A DNA stretch of 27,267 nucleotides from QHWK01 sp035315685 (lineage in GTDB: Bacteria; Acidobacteriota; Vicinamibacteria; Vicinamibacterales; CAVVIG01), in assembly GCA_035315685.1 (NCBI GenBank), contig DATFXR010000791.1:1-27267 (forward strand), given 5' to 3'. This document shows, one piece after another, positions 14,225-22,160 of this stretch. Position numbers and translations under genes: made by a program. The notes under the pieces were generated by a model. The model worked only from the letters and a program-made list of their open reading frames with translations, searched no databases and was not told where the DNA came from. Position 1 is the first letter of the stretch; each line of letters opens with the position of its first letter.

Positions 14225-14641
14225 CTACCCCGAGAGTTTTGCCAGGAGGACGTGCAACGCGGACGATTCTTCCTTGCTCAGCGCGCCGAAAATCTCGCGC
14301 TCGGCCTGCTGCTGAATCTGGGTCCCGCGCGCGTACGCCGTCTTGCCGCTGTCGGTGATCACGGCGAGTCGCGATCGTCGATCGTTTGGGTCAGCTGCAC
14401 GAACCACGAGACCGTCTGCTTCCAGGCGATCGACGAGTTGGGTGACGTTGGACTTCACGCAGGCGAGTCGATCGGCGAGCTGGCCCAGCGGCAGTGAGTC
14501 CCCTGCCTGTGACAGCTGATGCAATGCCGCCAGTTTCGGCAGCGACAAGCCGACGTCTGCCAGTCGCTCTTCGACACGCGACTCGAGCGCGCTGGCGGCG
14601 TGGAGCACTGCGAACAAAGGAGTTCTAGTCGATTCACTCAT
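14225..14641 (-). CDS. MarR-family transcriptional regulator
   Basis: 138 residues, normal for MarR proteins, which bind palindromic operators as dimers and usually release them on ligand binding or oxidation. The winged helix spans about residues 50-100 (LPLGQLADRLACVKSNVTQL, then the wing motif DPNDRRSRLAVIT). A single Cys (residue 61) lies in the recognition region. The ATG at 14641 is divergent to the sulfite dehydrogenase gene with 34 bp between the two starts. An operator-like site in that gap overlaps a TATACT -10-like box of its own promoter, consistent with autorepression. Confidence 0.9.
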   Translation of the reverse strand: MSESTRTPLFAVLHAASALESRVEERLADVGLSLPKLAALHQLSQAGDSLPLGQLADRLACVKSNVTQLVDRLEADGLVVRAADPNDRRSRLAVITDSGKTAYARGTQIQQQAEREIFGALSKEESSALHVLLAKLSG

Positions 14642-14661
14642 CTAGTTCAGCTATGTAGTAT
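14633..14661 (+). promoter_or_regulatory. Candidate promoter of the sulfite dehydrogenase operon
   Basis: TTCACT (14633-14638), a 17-bp spacer and TAGTAT (14656-14661) form a moderate promoter. The start point would be near 14668, about 8 nt before the ATG at 14676. No Shine-Dalgarno sequence is seen, so the message would be near-leaderless. Confidence 0.4.
14645..14661. promoter_or_regulatory. Operator-like site between marR and sulfite dehydrogenase genes
   Basis: GTTCAGCTATGTAGTAT matches the DoxX-upstream site at 13 of 17 positions. It lies 4 bp upstream of marR, overlaps a minus-strand -10-like TATACT (14657-14662), and covers the spacer and -10 of the plus-strand promoter, so one bound dimer could shut both directions. 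Confidence 0.6.
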
Positions 14662-14675
14662 ATCACAATACGGGC

Positions 14676-15896
14676 ATGAATCGGTCGCGTCGGTGGTTCC
14701 TCCGCGCAAGCGCAGGCTGGAGTTCGGCAGTTCTGGCGTGTCGCGGGAAGTCAGATAGAGTCACTCCCACGGAGGCGCGTGCGCTGGGCGCACCCGTGAG
14801 CGGCTACGGGTCCCGATCGCGTTTCGAGAAGGCGTCTCGTTTTGTCGACGTGAACACCAAGGTTCCGCTGGAAGAAGCCGCCAGCACGACCCCACTTCAC
14901 GATACCTACGGCATCATCACGCCGTCGTCGCTCCACTTCGAGCGCCATCATTCCGGCGTGCCGGAGATCGATCCCGCCACGCACACGCTGACGATTCACG
15001 GCCTCGTTGATCTGCCGCTCGTGTTCAGTGTCGATGAGCTGAAGAGGCTGCCGTCGGTATCTCGGATCCATTTCCTCGAGTGCTCCGGCAATGGCCGCAG
15101 TGAATGGCGCGGCGGCTCGACCGAGTCGAGCGTGCAGCGCCTTCACGGCCTCACCAGTTGCAGCGAGTGGACCGGTGTGTCGGTCGCACTGCTCCTCCGC
15201 GAGTGTGGCGTCCACGCGGAGGCGTCATGGGTGCTCGCCGAAGGCGCTGACGCGGGCAAGCACGATCGCAGCATCCCGATCAAGAAGATGATGGATGATG
15301 CGCTCGTCGTGTACGGACAGAACGGCGAGCCGCTTCGCCCGGAGCAGGGCTACCCGCTGCGCCTGTTGCTGCCGGGTTGGGAAGGCAATTCCAACGTGAA
15401 GTGGCTGCGCCGCCTGAAGGCCATGGATCGTCCGGCGATGACCCGCGAGGAAACGTCGAAGTACACCGATCTGATGCCCGACGGCACGGCGCGCCAGTTC
15501 ACGTTCGACATGGAGCCGAAGTCGATCATCACGCGGCCCTCAGGGGGCGACACACTCAGCGGCGCCGCGACCTACGAATTGACCGGGATCGCGTGGAGCG
15601 GACGCGGCACGATCACGCGCGTCGAGATCACCACCGACGGCGGCGGGACGTGGACCGACGCGTCGCTGCAGTCGCCCGTGCTGCCGCGAGCGCACACGCG
15701 CTTCCGCTGGTCGTGGCACTGGGACGGCCGCGAGTCCGTGATCGCTTCGCGCTGCACCGACGACACTGGCTACACGCAGCCGTCGATTGCCGAACTGATC
15801 AAGGTCCGCGGTGTGAACTCGAACTATCACAACAACGGGATCCAGGCGTGGAAGGTGGCGTCGGACGGAAAGATCACCAATGGCAATCGCGCGTAG
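14676..15896 (+). CDS. Tat-exported molybdopterin sulfite dehydrogenase (SoxC/SorA-like)
   Basis: Molybdenum enzyme of the sulfite oxidase family; likely oxidises sulfite (or a sulfane group, as SoxC does) in the periplasm and passes electrons to the cytochrome encoded next. 406 residues. A twin-arginine signal SRRWFL starts at residue 4. The motif L-E-C-S-G-N-G-R-S-E contains Cys136, the expected Mo ligand. The sulfite-oxidase dimerisation domain follows (about residues 280-395). A VLAC string near residue 22 could act as a lipobox, making it a possible Tat lipoprotein. Overlaps the cytochrome gene by 17 bp. Divergent from marR and probably repressed by it. Confidence 0.88.
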   Translation: MNRSRRWFLRASAGWSSAVLACRGKSDRVTPTEARALGAPVSGYGSRSRFEKASRFVDVNTKVPLEEAASTTPLHDTYGIITPSSLHFERHHSGVPEIDPATHTLTIHGLVDLPLVFSVDELKRLPSVSRIHFLECSGNGRSEWRGGSTESSVQRLHGLTSCSEWTGVSVALLLRECGVHAEASWVLAEGADAGKHDRSIPIKKMMDDALVVYGQNGEPLRPEQGYPLRLLLPGWEGNSNVKWLRRLKAMDRPAMTREETSKYTDLMPDGTARQFTFDMEPKSIITRPSGGDTLSGAATYELTGIAWSGRGTITRVEITTDGGGTWTDASLQSPVLPRAHTRFRWSWHWDGRESVIASRCTDDTGYTQPSIAELIKVRGVNSNYHNNGIQAWKVASDGKITNGNRA

Positions 15897-16449
15897 GCTG
15901 CTCCTGGCTCTCGGAACCGCAGCTGTCCTTGTCCTGGCGACACCTACCGTCGCAGACGCGGCACAATCCCCGGCGTTCGGTGTCGGCCATGCGGCCACCC
16001 CGTCCGAGATTCGTGCGATCGACATCGACATCGCGCCGGATGGCAGAGGTCTGCCGCCCGGCGGGGCGACGGCAGCCGCCGGCAAAGACGTCTACACGCG
16101 GCGCTGCGAGACCTGTCACGGACCGACCGGCACAGAAGGACCGCAGGACATCCTCGTCGGCGGACGCGGCTCGCTGAGCACGGCGAAGCCGGTGAAAACG
16201 GTCGGCAGCTACTGGCCCTACGCGACGACGCTGTGGGACTACATCCGTCGGGCGATGCCGTTCGATCATCCGGGCACGCTGACCGATATGGAGATCTACG
16301 GCGCGACCGCGTACATCCTGTTCATGAACGGCATCGTCGGCGAACATGACGACGTGGATCAGCAGACGCTGCCGCTGATCAAGATGCCGAACCGCAACGG
16401 GTTCGTCGCCGACCCGCGTCCGGACATTCCGCGTCGCCGGCTGCCATAG
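15880..16449 (+). CDS. Mono-heme c-type cytochrome, partner of the sulfite dehydrogenase (SoxD/SorB-like)
   Basis: 189 residues with a cleavable signal peptide (about 1-28, ending ADA-A). One heme site C-E-T-C-H at residues 76-80 and a probable axial Met126 in RRAMPFDHPG. The segment LTDMEIYGATAYILFMNGIV is typical of SoxD-like cytochromes. Start overlaps the end of the molybdoenzyme gene, which implies coupled translation and a stable complex. It would accept the electrons from sulfite oxidation and hand them to the respiratory chain. Confidence 0.9.
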   Translation: MAIARRLLLALGTAAVLVLATPTVADAAQSPAFGVGHAATPSEIRAIDIDIAPDGRGLPPGGATAAAGKDVYTRRCETCHGPTGTEGPQDILVGGRGSLSTAKPVKTVGSYWPYATTLWDYIRRAMPFDHPGTLTDMEIYGATAYILFMNGIVGEHDDVDQQTLPLIKMPNRNGFVADPRPDIPRRRLP

Positions 16450-16460
16450 TCGTCGGTAGC

Positions 16461-16478
16461 GTCCGGCTTCAGCCGGAC
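16461..16478. repeat. Short perfect hairpin GTCCGGC-TTCA-GCCGGAC
   Basis: Seven-bp perfect stem with a TTCA loop, 11 bp after the cytochrome stop and 17 bp before the cupin start. No T run follows, so it is more likely a REP-type element or an mRNA stabiliser than a terminator. Confidence 0.55.
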
Positions 16479-16495
16479 CGTGGAGAAAACCTCAG

Positions 16496-16858
16496 ATGGC
16501 CATTTCAACTGTCACGCATCATCGCTGGACGGATCTCGCACCCGAGCACCTCACCGCCGCAATCGCTCGCCAGTACATTACGGCCGAGCGCGTCACCGTG
16601 GCACGCTTCGAGTTGAAGCGCGGCGGCGTGGTGCCCCTGCACGCGCACGAGAACGAGCAGGTCAGTATCGTCGTCGTCGGTGTGCTGCGCTTCAAGATCG
16701 ACGGCCGCGACATCGTCGTCCGCGCGGGCGAGGTGATGCAGATTCCACCAAACGTCCCGCACGAGGTCGAAGTGATCGAGGACACGCTGGTTCTCGACGT
16801 TTTCAGCCCAGTCCGCCAGGACTGGATCGACAAGACCGACACATACTTTCGGCAGTAA
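16496..16858 (+). CDS. Single-domain cupin protein
   Basis: 120-residue single cupin barrel. Motif 1 is visible as PLHAHENEQVSIVVVGVLRF (two His, one Glu) and motif 2 as EVMQIPPNVPHEVEV with the last His, so the usual 3-His/1-Glu metal site is complete. Small cupins of this type include dioxygenases, isomerases and ligand-binding proteins; substrate cannot be deduced. GGAG lies 11 nt before the ATG. Follows the sulfite dehydrogenase operon on the same strand after a hairpin, so cotranscription is possible but not required. Confidence 0.85.
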   Translation: MAISTVTHHRWTDLAPEHLTAAIARQYITAERVTVARFELKRGGVVPLHAHENEQVSIVVVGVLRFKIDGRDIVVRAGEVMQIPPNVPHEVEVIEDTLVLDVFSPVRQDWIDKTDTYFRQ

Positions 16859-16915
16859 TCCCTCGCGCTCGGGGTGCGAGCCTCGGAGTTCAGTGGTTGG
16901 ACCCCGAACCCCGAG

Positions 16916-17332
16916 TCACTCGCCTACGATCTGAACCACGAGCTCGCGGCGGCGAGGACGTGTGTCGAACTCGAGCAGCATGATCTGTTGCCACGTGCCG
17001 AGCAGGAGCTTCCCGTTGGCGAACGGCACGGTCAGCGACGGACCGAGCAGCGCGGCGCGGACATGGCTGGAGCCGTTGTCGTCGCCCCAGCGCAGATGGT
17101 GGCGATAGTCGGCGCCGCGCGGTGCGAGCGCCTCGAACAGCTGATTCAGGTCGGCGACTGCGCCCGGCTCGAACTCGATCGTCGTCACCGCCGCCGTGGA
17201 TCCGACCACGAAGATGGTGACGATGCCTGCGCGGCACCCGGACTCGGTCACGGCGGCGGCAACGTGATCGGTGACGTCGTGCGCGTCGCCCTGGCCTTTC
17301 GTGGTCACGTCACGCCGCTGTGTCACGACCAT
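16916..17332 (-). CDS. yjbQ: YjbQ family protein (UPF0047)
   Basis: 138 residues, the standard size. Family signature is clear: YRHHLRWGDDNGSSHVRAAL, then LGPSLTVPFANGKLLLGTWQ and FDTRPRRRELVVQIVG. E. coli YjbQ has reported weak thiamine phosphate synthase activity, but the physiological role is unsettled. Last recognisable core gene before the broken tRNA; its start is 31 bp from that tRNA fragment and is divergent to it. Confidence 0.93.
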   Translation of the reverse strand: MVVTQRRDVTTKGQGDAHDVTDHVAAAVTESGCRAGIVTIFVVGSTAAVTTIEFEPGAVADLNQLFEALAPRGADYRHHLRWGDDNGSSHVRAALLGPSLTVPFANGKLLLGTWQQIMLLEFDTRPRRRELVVQIVGE

Positions 17333-17341
17333 CCGGCGTGT

Positions 17342-17347
17342 TAGAAT
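17342..17347 (+). promoter_or_regulatory. -10 box of the left tRNA-Thr remnant
   Basis: TAGAAT (5 of 6 consensus) lies 16 bp before the first base of the tRNA fragment. The -35 region is weak. The intact tRNA copy at 23856 shows no equally good box, suggesting this is the ancestral promoter. Confidence 0.4.
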
Positions 17348-17363
17348 ACCGGTTTCACGCCGA

Positions 17364-17396
17364 GCCGGCGTAGCTCAGTTGGTAGAGCAGCTGATT
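17364..17396 (+). pseudogene. 5' half of tRNA-Thr (broken after the anticodon-loop start)
   Basis: 33 nt identical to positions 1-33 of the intact tRNA-Thr at 23856: acceptor 5' strand, full D arm, and anticodon stem 5' strand with the first two loop bases. After that, the sequence diverges. A 10-bp match to the tRNA 3' end (GGTCGCCGGC) recurs at 17458-17467, but the T arm cannot pair, so no functional tRNA can form. Read as one boundary repeat of an integrated element. Confidence 0.85.
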
Positions 17397-17429
17397 TCTT
17401 TTCAAGGCCGCTGACGCGGCCTGAAAAGA
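17397..17429. repeat. 14-bp hairpin interrupting the left tRNA copy
   Basis: TCTTTTC, A, A, GGCCGC, loop TGAC, GCGGCC, T, GAAAAGA: 14 pairs with one bulged A. It starts at the exact base where tRNA identity ends. A 7-bp direct repeat CTGATTT (17391-17397 and 17440-17446) flanks it. Not a terminator, because no T run follows on either strand. Confidence 0.7.
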
Positions 17430-17586
17430 CGATAAGTTACTGATTTGCTTCCGTCACGGTCGCCGGCCTTCCGCCGATTATATCCTCTACAGAGAACGAC
17501 GAAGAGCAGCGCCTACGGGGCTGAGTATTGAGATTTCTCGCCTACGGCGGTTCGTCGAGCCTTTGCCATGCTTTGAGGCTCTCGCC

Positions 17587-18366
17587 GTGACAGCCAAATG
17601 GTGTGCGTGGTGCCCGTCTCCAGCAACAGCGCATGAAGGCGAACACGTCTTCGATGACTGGCTCAATCGCCTCAGTGGCCGAAAGATCGTGGACAAGTAT
17701 CGATTCACTCAAACCGGGGAAGACGGAACGATTCTTCGTTCTTAGATCAAGCGGCAAATCGATTCGTAGGTTCCCTCCGTTTGCGATGACTGCAACAGTG
17801 GCTGGATGAGTCGTCTCACGTCTGAGTTCAAGGCCATCGCAGAGGGCATGGTGCGTTGGCAAAGACCGACCACGCTGCTCTCGCGCGGGATAGATACGCC
17901 CGCCGGATACGTATTCATGAAAGCTGTTGTCGTAGACGCCGAATACGAGACCCGCAATTTCCCGCGCGCGGTATATTTTCGGTTTGCAGATACGCGGGAG
18001 TTGCCGGCCGGCGCGCAGGTGTGGCTTGCGTGGTTTCGTGGCAGCCAACGGATGGAAGCTAGGATGTGGAGCAACAAGCTCCTGCTCAAGTCAGGCCAAT
18101 TCCGTGGATACGACATCCACGTTTTCACCTACGTAGTTGGACATCTGGCATTTCAGCTAACGTTTCCCAGATGGAGCACGAAAGTCCTTCGCAAACACGC
18201 GCCGACTCCCTTTCTCACGCAAGCTCAATATTGGGACGAGGCTTCGATCGAACTCTGGCCGGGCGTCACCGTCGTCGCCTGGCCGCCCGACAAGTATCTC
18301 GACCCCGCTGGCCTGAACAGTTTCAAGAACCGGTTCGCCGAGAATCTACGCGGTTTCGAGACTTGA
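17587..18366 (+). pseudogene. Frameshifted zinc-ribbon/HNH-like protein of unknown function
   Basis: Three frames together spell one protein. The first begins at GTG 17587 (GAGG 8 nt upstream) with WCAWCPSPATAHEGEHVFDD, a CxxC plus EHxF motif, and stops at 17743. The second continues to about 17780. The third gives VCDDCNSGWMSRL and runs uninterrupted to 18366. The pair CxxC...EHVF...CDDCNSGW resembles HNH-like zinc-binding proteins common in accessory DNA. One base seems lost near 17775-17780 and another shift lies near 17735-17745. If the frameshifts are sequencing errors the gene would be intact at about 260 residues. Function unknown. Confidence 0.65.
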
Positions 18367-18389
18367 TCCTTCGGTGTTGATGTGAACGG

Positions 18390-18647
18390 TCATCCCTCAC
18401 CCCCTCTAACGCCGTCGTGCTCCATTCGTTCCAGCCTCGGCCTGCTACGGCAAATTCGGATGCCCCGCTGAGTCCCTTGAGCTCCGCTGCTGGCGGCGAG
18501 CTTCGCCAGACCGTCCAACGTGTCCTCGTTGTAGCGCCGCATGGTCTCGTGCACGGTGGCGAACTGCGCCTCCGAATCCGCGATGGCGTCGTCCGGTCGC
18601 GGCAAGGCCGCCATCCCGGCGTGGTGCGCCTCGATGATCTGGTCCAT
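18390..18647 (-). CDS. Small hypothetical protein, helical
   Basis: 85 residues from ATG 18647. The first 60 residues (beginning MDQIIEAHHAGMAALPRPDD) look like a genuine amphipathic helical protein, while the last 25 are Arg-rich and may be read-through after a frameshift. AAGG is too close to the ATG; GGAAGAG lies 12 nt upstream. The only minus-strand frame in this part of the block. I do not recognise it. Confidence 0.3.
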   Translation of the reverse strand: MDQIIEAHHAGMAALPRPDDAIADSEAQFATVHETMRRYNEDTLDGLAKLAASSGAQGTQRGIRICRSRPRLERMEHDGVRGGEG

Positions 18648-19011
18648 CCTTCGGCACAACTCTTCCCTTCGTCATGGCACGCCTGATCCTCCATGCAGAC
18701 GTCCGCAGCGTCGGGACCCGCACATACGGGCGCACGAGTCCGTCGCCGAGCTTCGCCAACAGGAGAGTAAAGTGCCGCGCCCGATGAAGGCAACGTTCTA
18801 CGCGCCTATCAAGTGTGGCGCAGTATTATTCCAAGCGAAATGGCGGCACAAAGATTGAGAGTAGATAAGTCGAACATGCTCGCCTCGGCGACCCACAAGC
18901 ACTCCACGTTACTTGGCATCGAGATGCAAGTCCTGGGCAGCGCCGGATCGGCGTCACCCGCAATATTCTCGTATGATTTGTAGTTGAGCGCTGCACGCAC
19001 GGCAACGTCTC
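18648..19011. other. Gap without a supportable gene
   Basis: Only short fragmentary frames. An inverted pair GTTGAGC (18984-18990) and GCTCAAC (19017-19023) lies just before the next gene. Nothing else is recognised. Confidence 0.4.
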
Positions 19012-19023
19012 ACGACGCTCAAC

Positions 19024-19422
19024 TTGTTTCTCCTTCTTGCCTCGGCGATCACCGCAGCAACAGTTGCCTCGTTTCAGTTGGACTTCCAGTTCTCGTGGTT
19101 GCGCGTCCCCGCCGCAGCATTGCTGAGCCTTTTGTCAGTGGCGTTCTGGCGACTTGATCGACGTAACCGTCATCTGATCAAAGCAGCAGAAGCTGCATTG
19201 CGATGGATCGAAATGGACGGCAAGCCGGACGACTGGACTTGTGAACTACGGCCTGACTTCTTGTTCGTGCGAGATCATCGAGAAGCGGTGCGGCGCAAAG
19301 GCCGCCGCATGTCACGGCAGGAGTCGTGGTCGCATACCTGCTCCGAAGTGTTTGAACTGCTGTTCGCCGCATTCTTCCTTGTTGGACTTTTGCTTGTCGG
19401 TGCGATGATCATGTGGCGGTGA
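19024..19422 (+). CDS. Small membrane protein, start uncertain
   Basis: 132 residues from TTG 19024. The frame stays open back to a stop at 18985 and the upstream codons (RQRLTTLN) read as the natural beginning of the first helix, so the true start codon may be an unusual CTG at 18991 or may have been lost. Membrane helices at about 1-16, 27-43 and 111-131, with a charged cytoplasm-like middle (LDRRNRHLIKAAEAALRWIE). The style matches small orphan membrane proteins of cassette-like regions. No function can be assigned. Confidence 0.6.
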   Translation: MFLLLASAITAATVASFQLDFQFSWLRVPAAALLSLLSVAFWRLDRRNRHLIKAAEAALRWIEMDGKPDDWTCELRPDFLFVRDHREAVRRKGRRMSRQESWSHTCSEVFELLFAAFFLVGLLLVGAMIMWR

Positions 19423-19528
19423 CGCGACCGCTCGAAGCTATAAGAAACGGTGACTGGCGGCGTGCACACGAGGCAGACAGTGAGCAGTAGACCCGTCACG
19501 GCGGGACAGGATAGGGCTTCATGTCACG

Positions 19529-19654
19529 TCAACGGGCGCTCACCCATGCGTGCCTCAGACCTTGAGCCCAGTCCTTCTCGTTCGCGGTGGCGAGGGTCGG
19601 GTTCGCGTCGAGCAACGTGACGAATACGCTGGCGAGGCCGTCCCAGTGTCGCAC
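19529..19654 (-). pseudogene. C-terminal remnant of an unknown protein
   Basis: A minus-strand frame from GTG 19654 to TGA 19529 gives 41 residues (VRHWDGLASVFVTLLDANPT and on) that look protein-like, with a sensible Trp- and Leu-rich pattern. There is no convincing start or ribosome binding site. Probably the tail of a lost gene. Confidence 0.22.
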
Positions 19655-19710
19655 AATGTGGGAGACTCGCCCGGTGGTGAAGGTCGAGGCCGTGCCCTGA
19701 CGGCGGATTC

Positions 19711-19995
19711 GTGTTAGTCAAAGCTCTGATCGCGCTCGTGCCCGCAGTCTTGCTCCTCGCCCTCTCAGCAGCCGTGTTCGTCAGCCGCCGAAACCTTGCA
19801 GCGTTTCTTCAACTTGCCGGCTCGGGCTGTCTAGTGATCGTCGTGCTGACGCACGTGTGCGAGGCACTCGGTCTCTTCCCTTCGATGCGGTTCGGCGAAC
19901 CCGACAGCGCCGGACACTACCTTGATCTGACGAGCGCCGTGGTCGGCGTAACGTTCTTTCTGACCGGATGGATCGTTCGTCGACTTCGCGGTTAG
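19711..19995 (+). CDS. Small membrane protein of cassette type
   Basis: 94 residues from GTG 19711. Three hydrophobic helices (about 5-23, 32-50 and 70-88) and the segment GCLVIVVLTHVCEALGLFPS followed by GHYLDLTSAVVG. I recognise the pattern from small orphan membrane proteins scattered through accessory DNA of many bacteria; none has a known function. The ribosome binding site is weak. Start could be a later codon. Confidence 0.65.
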   Translation: MLVKALIALVPAVLLLALSAAVFVSRRNLAAFLQLAGSGCLVIVVLTHVCEALGLFPSMRFGEPDSAGHYLDLTSAVVGVTFFLTGWIVRRLRG

Positions 19996-20320
19996 TGCCC
20001 AGCGCAATCATCTGGTCCGAACCAAAGAAACAGTTTGGCTCCAGCCAGACTTGCGCGTGTCGTGTGCCACGAAAGCCCTCCGTAGCACGCCTTCGATCGT
20101 TGGTGAAGTGTTGCCCCTGCAACGCTTTCGGTGGCCTTGTCCGTGACAGGTTCTTGATGGCGATAACGTTGCAGCACAGTGTGCGGAATACCTCGACGAG
20201 TCTCGTCAGGTAACGAGCTTCGCAGGAGCAGCTTTGTTAGGCGGTGGCAGCTCTAACCCTTCCTCGCGCGCGAATCGTTACGTTCAGGTATAGCCGACTT
20301 CACCGTCGCAGGAGAACTTG
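19996..20320. other. Gap without a gene; inverted repeat and one attC-like core
   Basis: Contains an 8-bp inverted pair CTGCAACG...CGTTGCAG spaced by about 50 bp (near 20117 and 20168) and a single GTTAGGC string at 20236-20242 that fits the GTTRRRY core of integron attC sites. No matching RYYYAAC partner at the right distance was found, so an attC site is not claimed. Confidence 0.35.
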
Positions 20321-21124
20321 ATGAAACGCGAAATGCTCGTGTCCGTGCTCGTGTGTTCGTTTGCAATCGTGACCGCGGCGTGCTCTGGCAACTCCCCGAC
20401 GGCACCGGCTCCGACCGTCGCGTCCGTTGCGGTGACCGGGCCCGACTCGAACGTCTACATGGGCGCGACTACCCAACTCAACGCGTCGTCCACGATGTCG
20501 AACGGAGCCGCGCAAGTGCCGTCGTGCACGTGGAGCAGCGACACACCGGCGGTTGCCACGGTGAACGCCACCGGGCTCGTGACGGGTGCGGGCGCGGGCC
20601 AAGCAAACATAATCTGCACGTCGGGCGGGCGTGAAGGGCACAAGCTACTGCGCGTGATGCCGAACTACAGCGGCAACTGGAGCGGCAGCTACAACGTCAC
20701 GGGCTGCAGCAACAGCGGCCTCTTCGCCTCTGCCGGCTTCTGCAACAGCTTTCCGGTCGGCATAACCCTCCCCTACAACTTCATCCTGACGCAGACGGCG
20801 GATGCGGTCTCAGGCCGGTTCTTCCTCGGCCAAATCCAGTTCGACCAGACGAGCGGTCCGGTGGGAATGGACGGCGGGCTGACGCTCGCTTCGAGCAACA
20901 CGCAGCAGGGCATCCGCAACGACACGATTTGGCAACTGGCGATGCCTGCCGCCAGTCGCATCACCGGGAACCTTCGCCAGAACTGGACGGCGTCTAACGC
21001 CTCCGGGACGGCCACACTCACAGCGGTCATCCGCGACTCGATGAAGACGTCGAGCGGCGGTGTCAACACGCGCCGAACGTTTTCCGACATTCACGACTTC
21101 ATGAACGGGCTGTTCGTTCGATAA
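20321..21124 (+). CDS. Lipoprotein with bacterial Ig-like (Big2) domain
   Basis: 267 residues from ATG 20321 with GGAG 7 nt upstream. Signal peptide ends in VTAAC, a lipobox, followed by an exported linker rich in Ser, Thr, Pro and Ala. Residues about 33-110 form a Big2-like domain (VAVTGPDSNVYMGATTQL, then TWSSDTPAVATVNATGLVTG). The C-terminal 150 residues look like an all-beta domain (YSGNWSGSYNVTGC) with no catalytic motif. Surface or outer-membrane attached; role unknown. Confidence 0.82.
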   Translation: MKREMLVSVLVCSFAIVTAACSGNSPTAPAPTVASVAVTGPDSNVYMGATTQLNASSTMSNGAAQVPSCTWSSDTPAVATVNATGLVTGAGAGQANIICTSGGREGHKLLRVMPNYSGNWSGSYNVTGCSNSGLFASAGFCNSFPVGITLPYNFILTQTADAVSGRFFLGQIQFDQTSGPVGMDGGLTLASSNTQQGIRNDTIWQLAMPAASRITGNLRQNWTASNASGTATLTAVIRDSMKTSSGGVNTRRTFSDIHDFMNGLFVR

Positions 21125-21329
21125 CACACTACGCTAGCGGAGCCCCACGCTCCTCCAGCGTCGCCCATCCCGCCGTCATCGACGAGACGAGGCGGTCAGC
21201 GAGGGAGGCGGCGGTCGTGGAGCGCGCTGCTGTGTTCTGTTCACAACTTGAGTCGACGAACTTGACGGCGCAGATCACCATGAGAACTGGTGCACGCCGT
21301 CACGGACCATCCACAATGTTGGTGGAGCT

Positions 21330-22160
21330 GTGAAACTCATCTCTTGGAATACCAACGGAAGGCGCAGCGTTGAGCAGCAGGCGCGAGTCCTGCTCGCACG
21401 CCTCCCCGACATCGTGTGCCTGCAGGAGGTCACCCCCCGGTCGGTGAGCGGCTGGATCGCCGCGCTGGAAGCAGGCGGGCTCCGGCATGTTCGGGCGACC
21501 ACTTCGTCCGCACCGTCGGAGATGCGTGACGGTCCACACCGCTATTGCGTGCTGATCGGCAGCCGGTATCCGTTCCGCGACCAAGCCAACGTCTCGTTCC
21601 CGGTGCCGACGTGGGACGAGAAAGTGCTATCGCTGCTCATCGACATTCCCTCCGGCGCACTAGCGGTCCACACCGTTCATGTTCCCAACGGATCAGCGAA
21701 CGGTTGGGCGAAGGCCGGGGTGTTGGAGGCGGTCTATGCCGGCGTATCACGCGTCTGCGGAGGGCGGCACACCGTGCTGTGCGGCGACTTCAACACGCCG
21801 CAATGCGAGCTGCCGTCCGGTGAGGTGGTGACCTGGGCGCAGGATGTGAGTGAGAGTGGACAGGTTCGGCTTGCCCGTCGCGTTCTCGGAGGTTGCGCCG
21901 CACGCTGGGATGCGGCCGAGCGCAACATTCTGTGCGGACTCCAGCAGACCGGACTCCGTGATGTGTTCCGCAGCCTTCACGGCTACGACGTGGATGCGTG
22001 TAGCTGGGTGGTGCGGTGGAAAGGCGAGATTCGTCGCCGCCGGTTCGATCACATCTTCGCGTCTGCGGGGCTGAAGACGACCACTTGTGAGTATCTGACG
22101 CGATGGCGCGAGGACGGCCTCAGCGACCATGCCGCCATCGAGGCAGTCTTCAAGACGTAG
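21330..22160 (+). CDS. Endonuclease/exonuclease/phosphatase (EEP) superfamily protein
   Basis: 276 residues with the EEP fold signature in order: SWNTNG (residue 5), CLQEV (about 30), HTVHVPNG (about 114), GDFNTP (about 150), RRFDHIF (about 238) and LSDHAAIE (about 264). The metal-binding Asn/Glu, the catalytic His and Asp-Asn, and the final SDH are all present, so it should be active as a phosphodiesterase. No signal peptide, so cytoplasmic. DNA repair nuclease, or an effector nuclease of a mobile element, are both possible; substrate unknown. GGAG lies 3 nt before the GTG start at 21330. Confidence 0.85.
   Translation: MKLISWNTNGRRSVEQQARVLLARLPDIVCLQEVTPRSVSGWIAALEAGGLRHVRATTSSAPSEMRDGPHRYCVLIGSRYPFRDQANVSFPVPTWDEKVLSLLIDIPSGALAVHTVHVPNGSANGWAKAGVLEAVYAGVSRVCGGRHTVLCGDFNTPQCELPSGEVVTWAQDVSESGQVRLARRVLGGCAARWDAAERNILCGLQQTGLRDVFRSLHGYDVDACSWVVRWKGEIRRRRFDHIFASAGLKTTTCEYLTRWREDGLSDHAAIEAVFKT

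Noticed and set aside
17397..17429. Hairpin as an intrinsic terminator
   Set aside because: Neither strand has a T run after the stem.
17364..17467. tRNA gene with an intron in the anticodon loop
   Set aside because: The 3' part lacks the anticodon stem partner and a pairing T arm, and a group I intron would be much longer than the 61-nt insert.
20236..20242. Integron attC site (GTTAGGC core) and a cassette array
   Set aside because: No RYYYAAC partner with paired L boxes at suitable distance, no similar sites in the other spacers, and no integron integrase.
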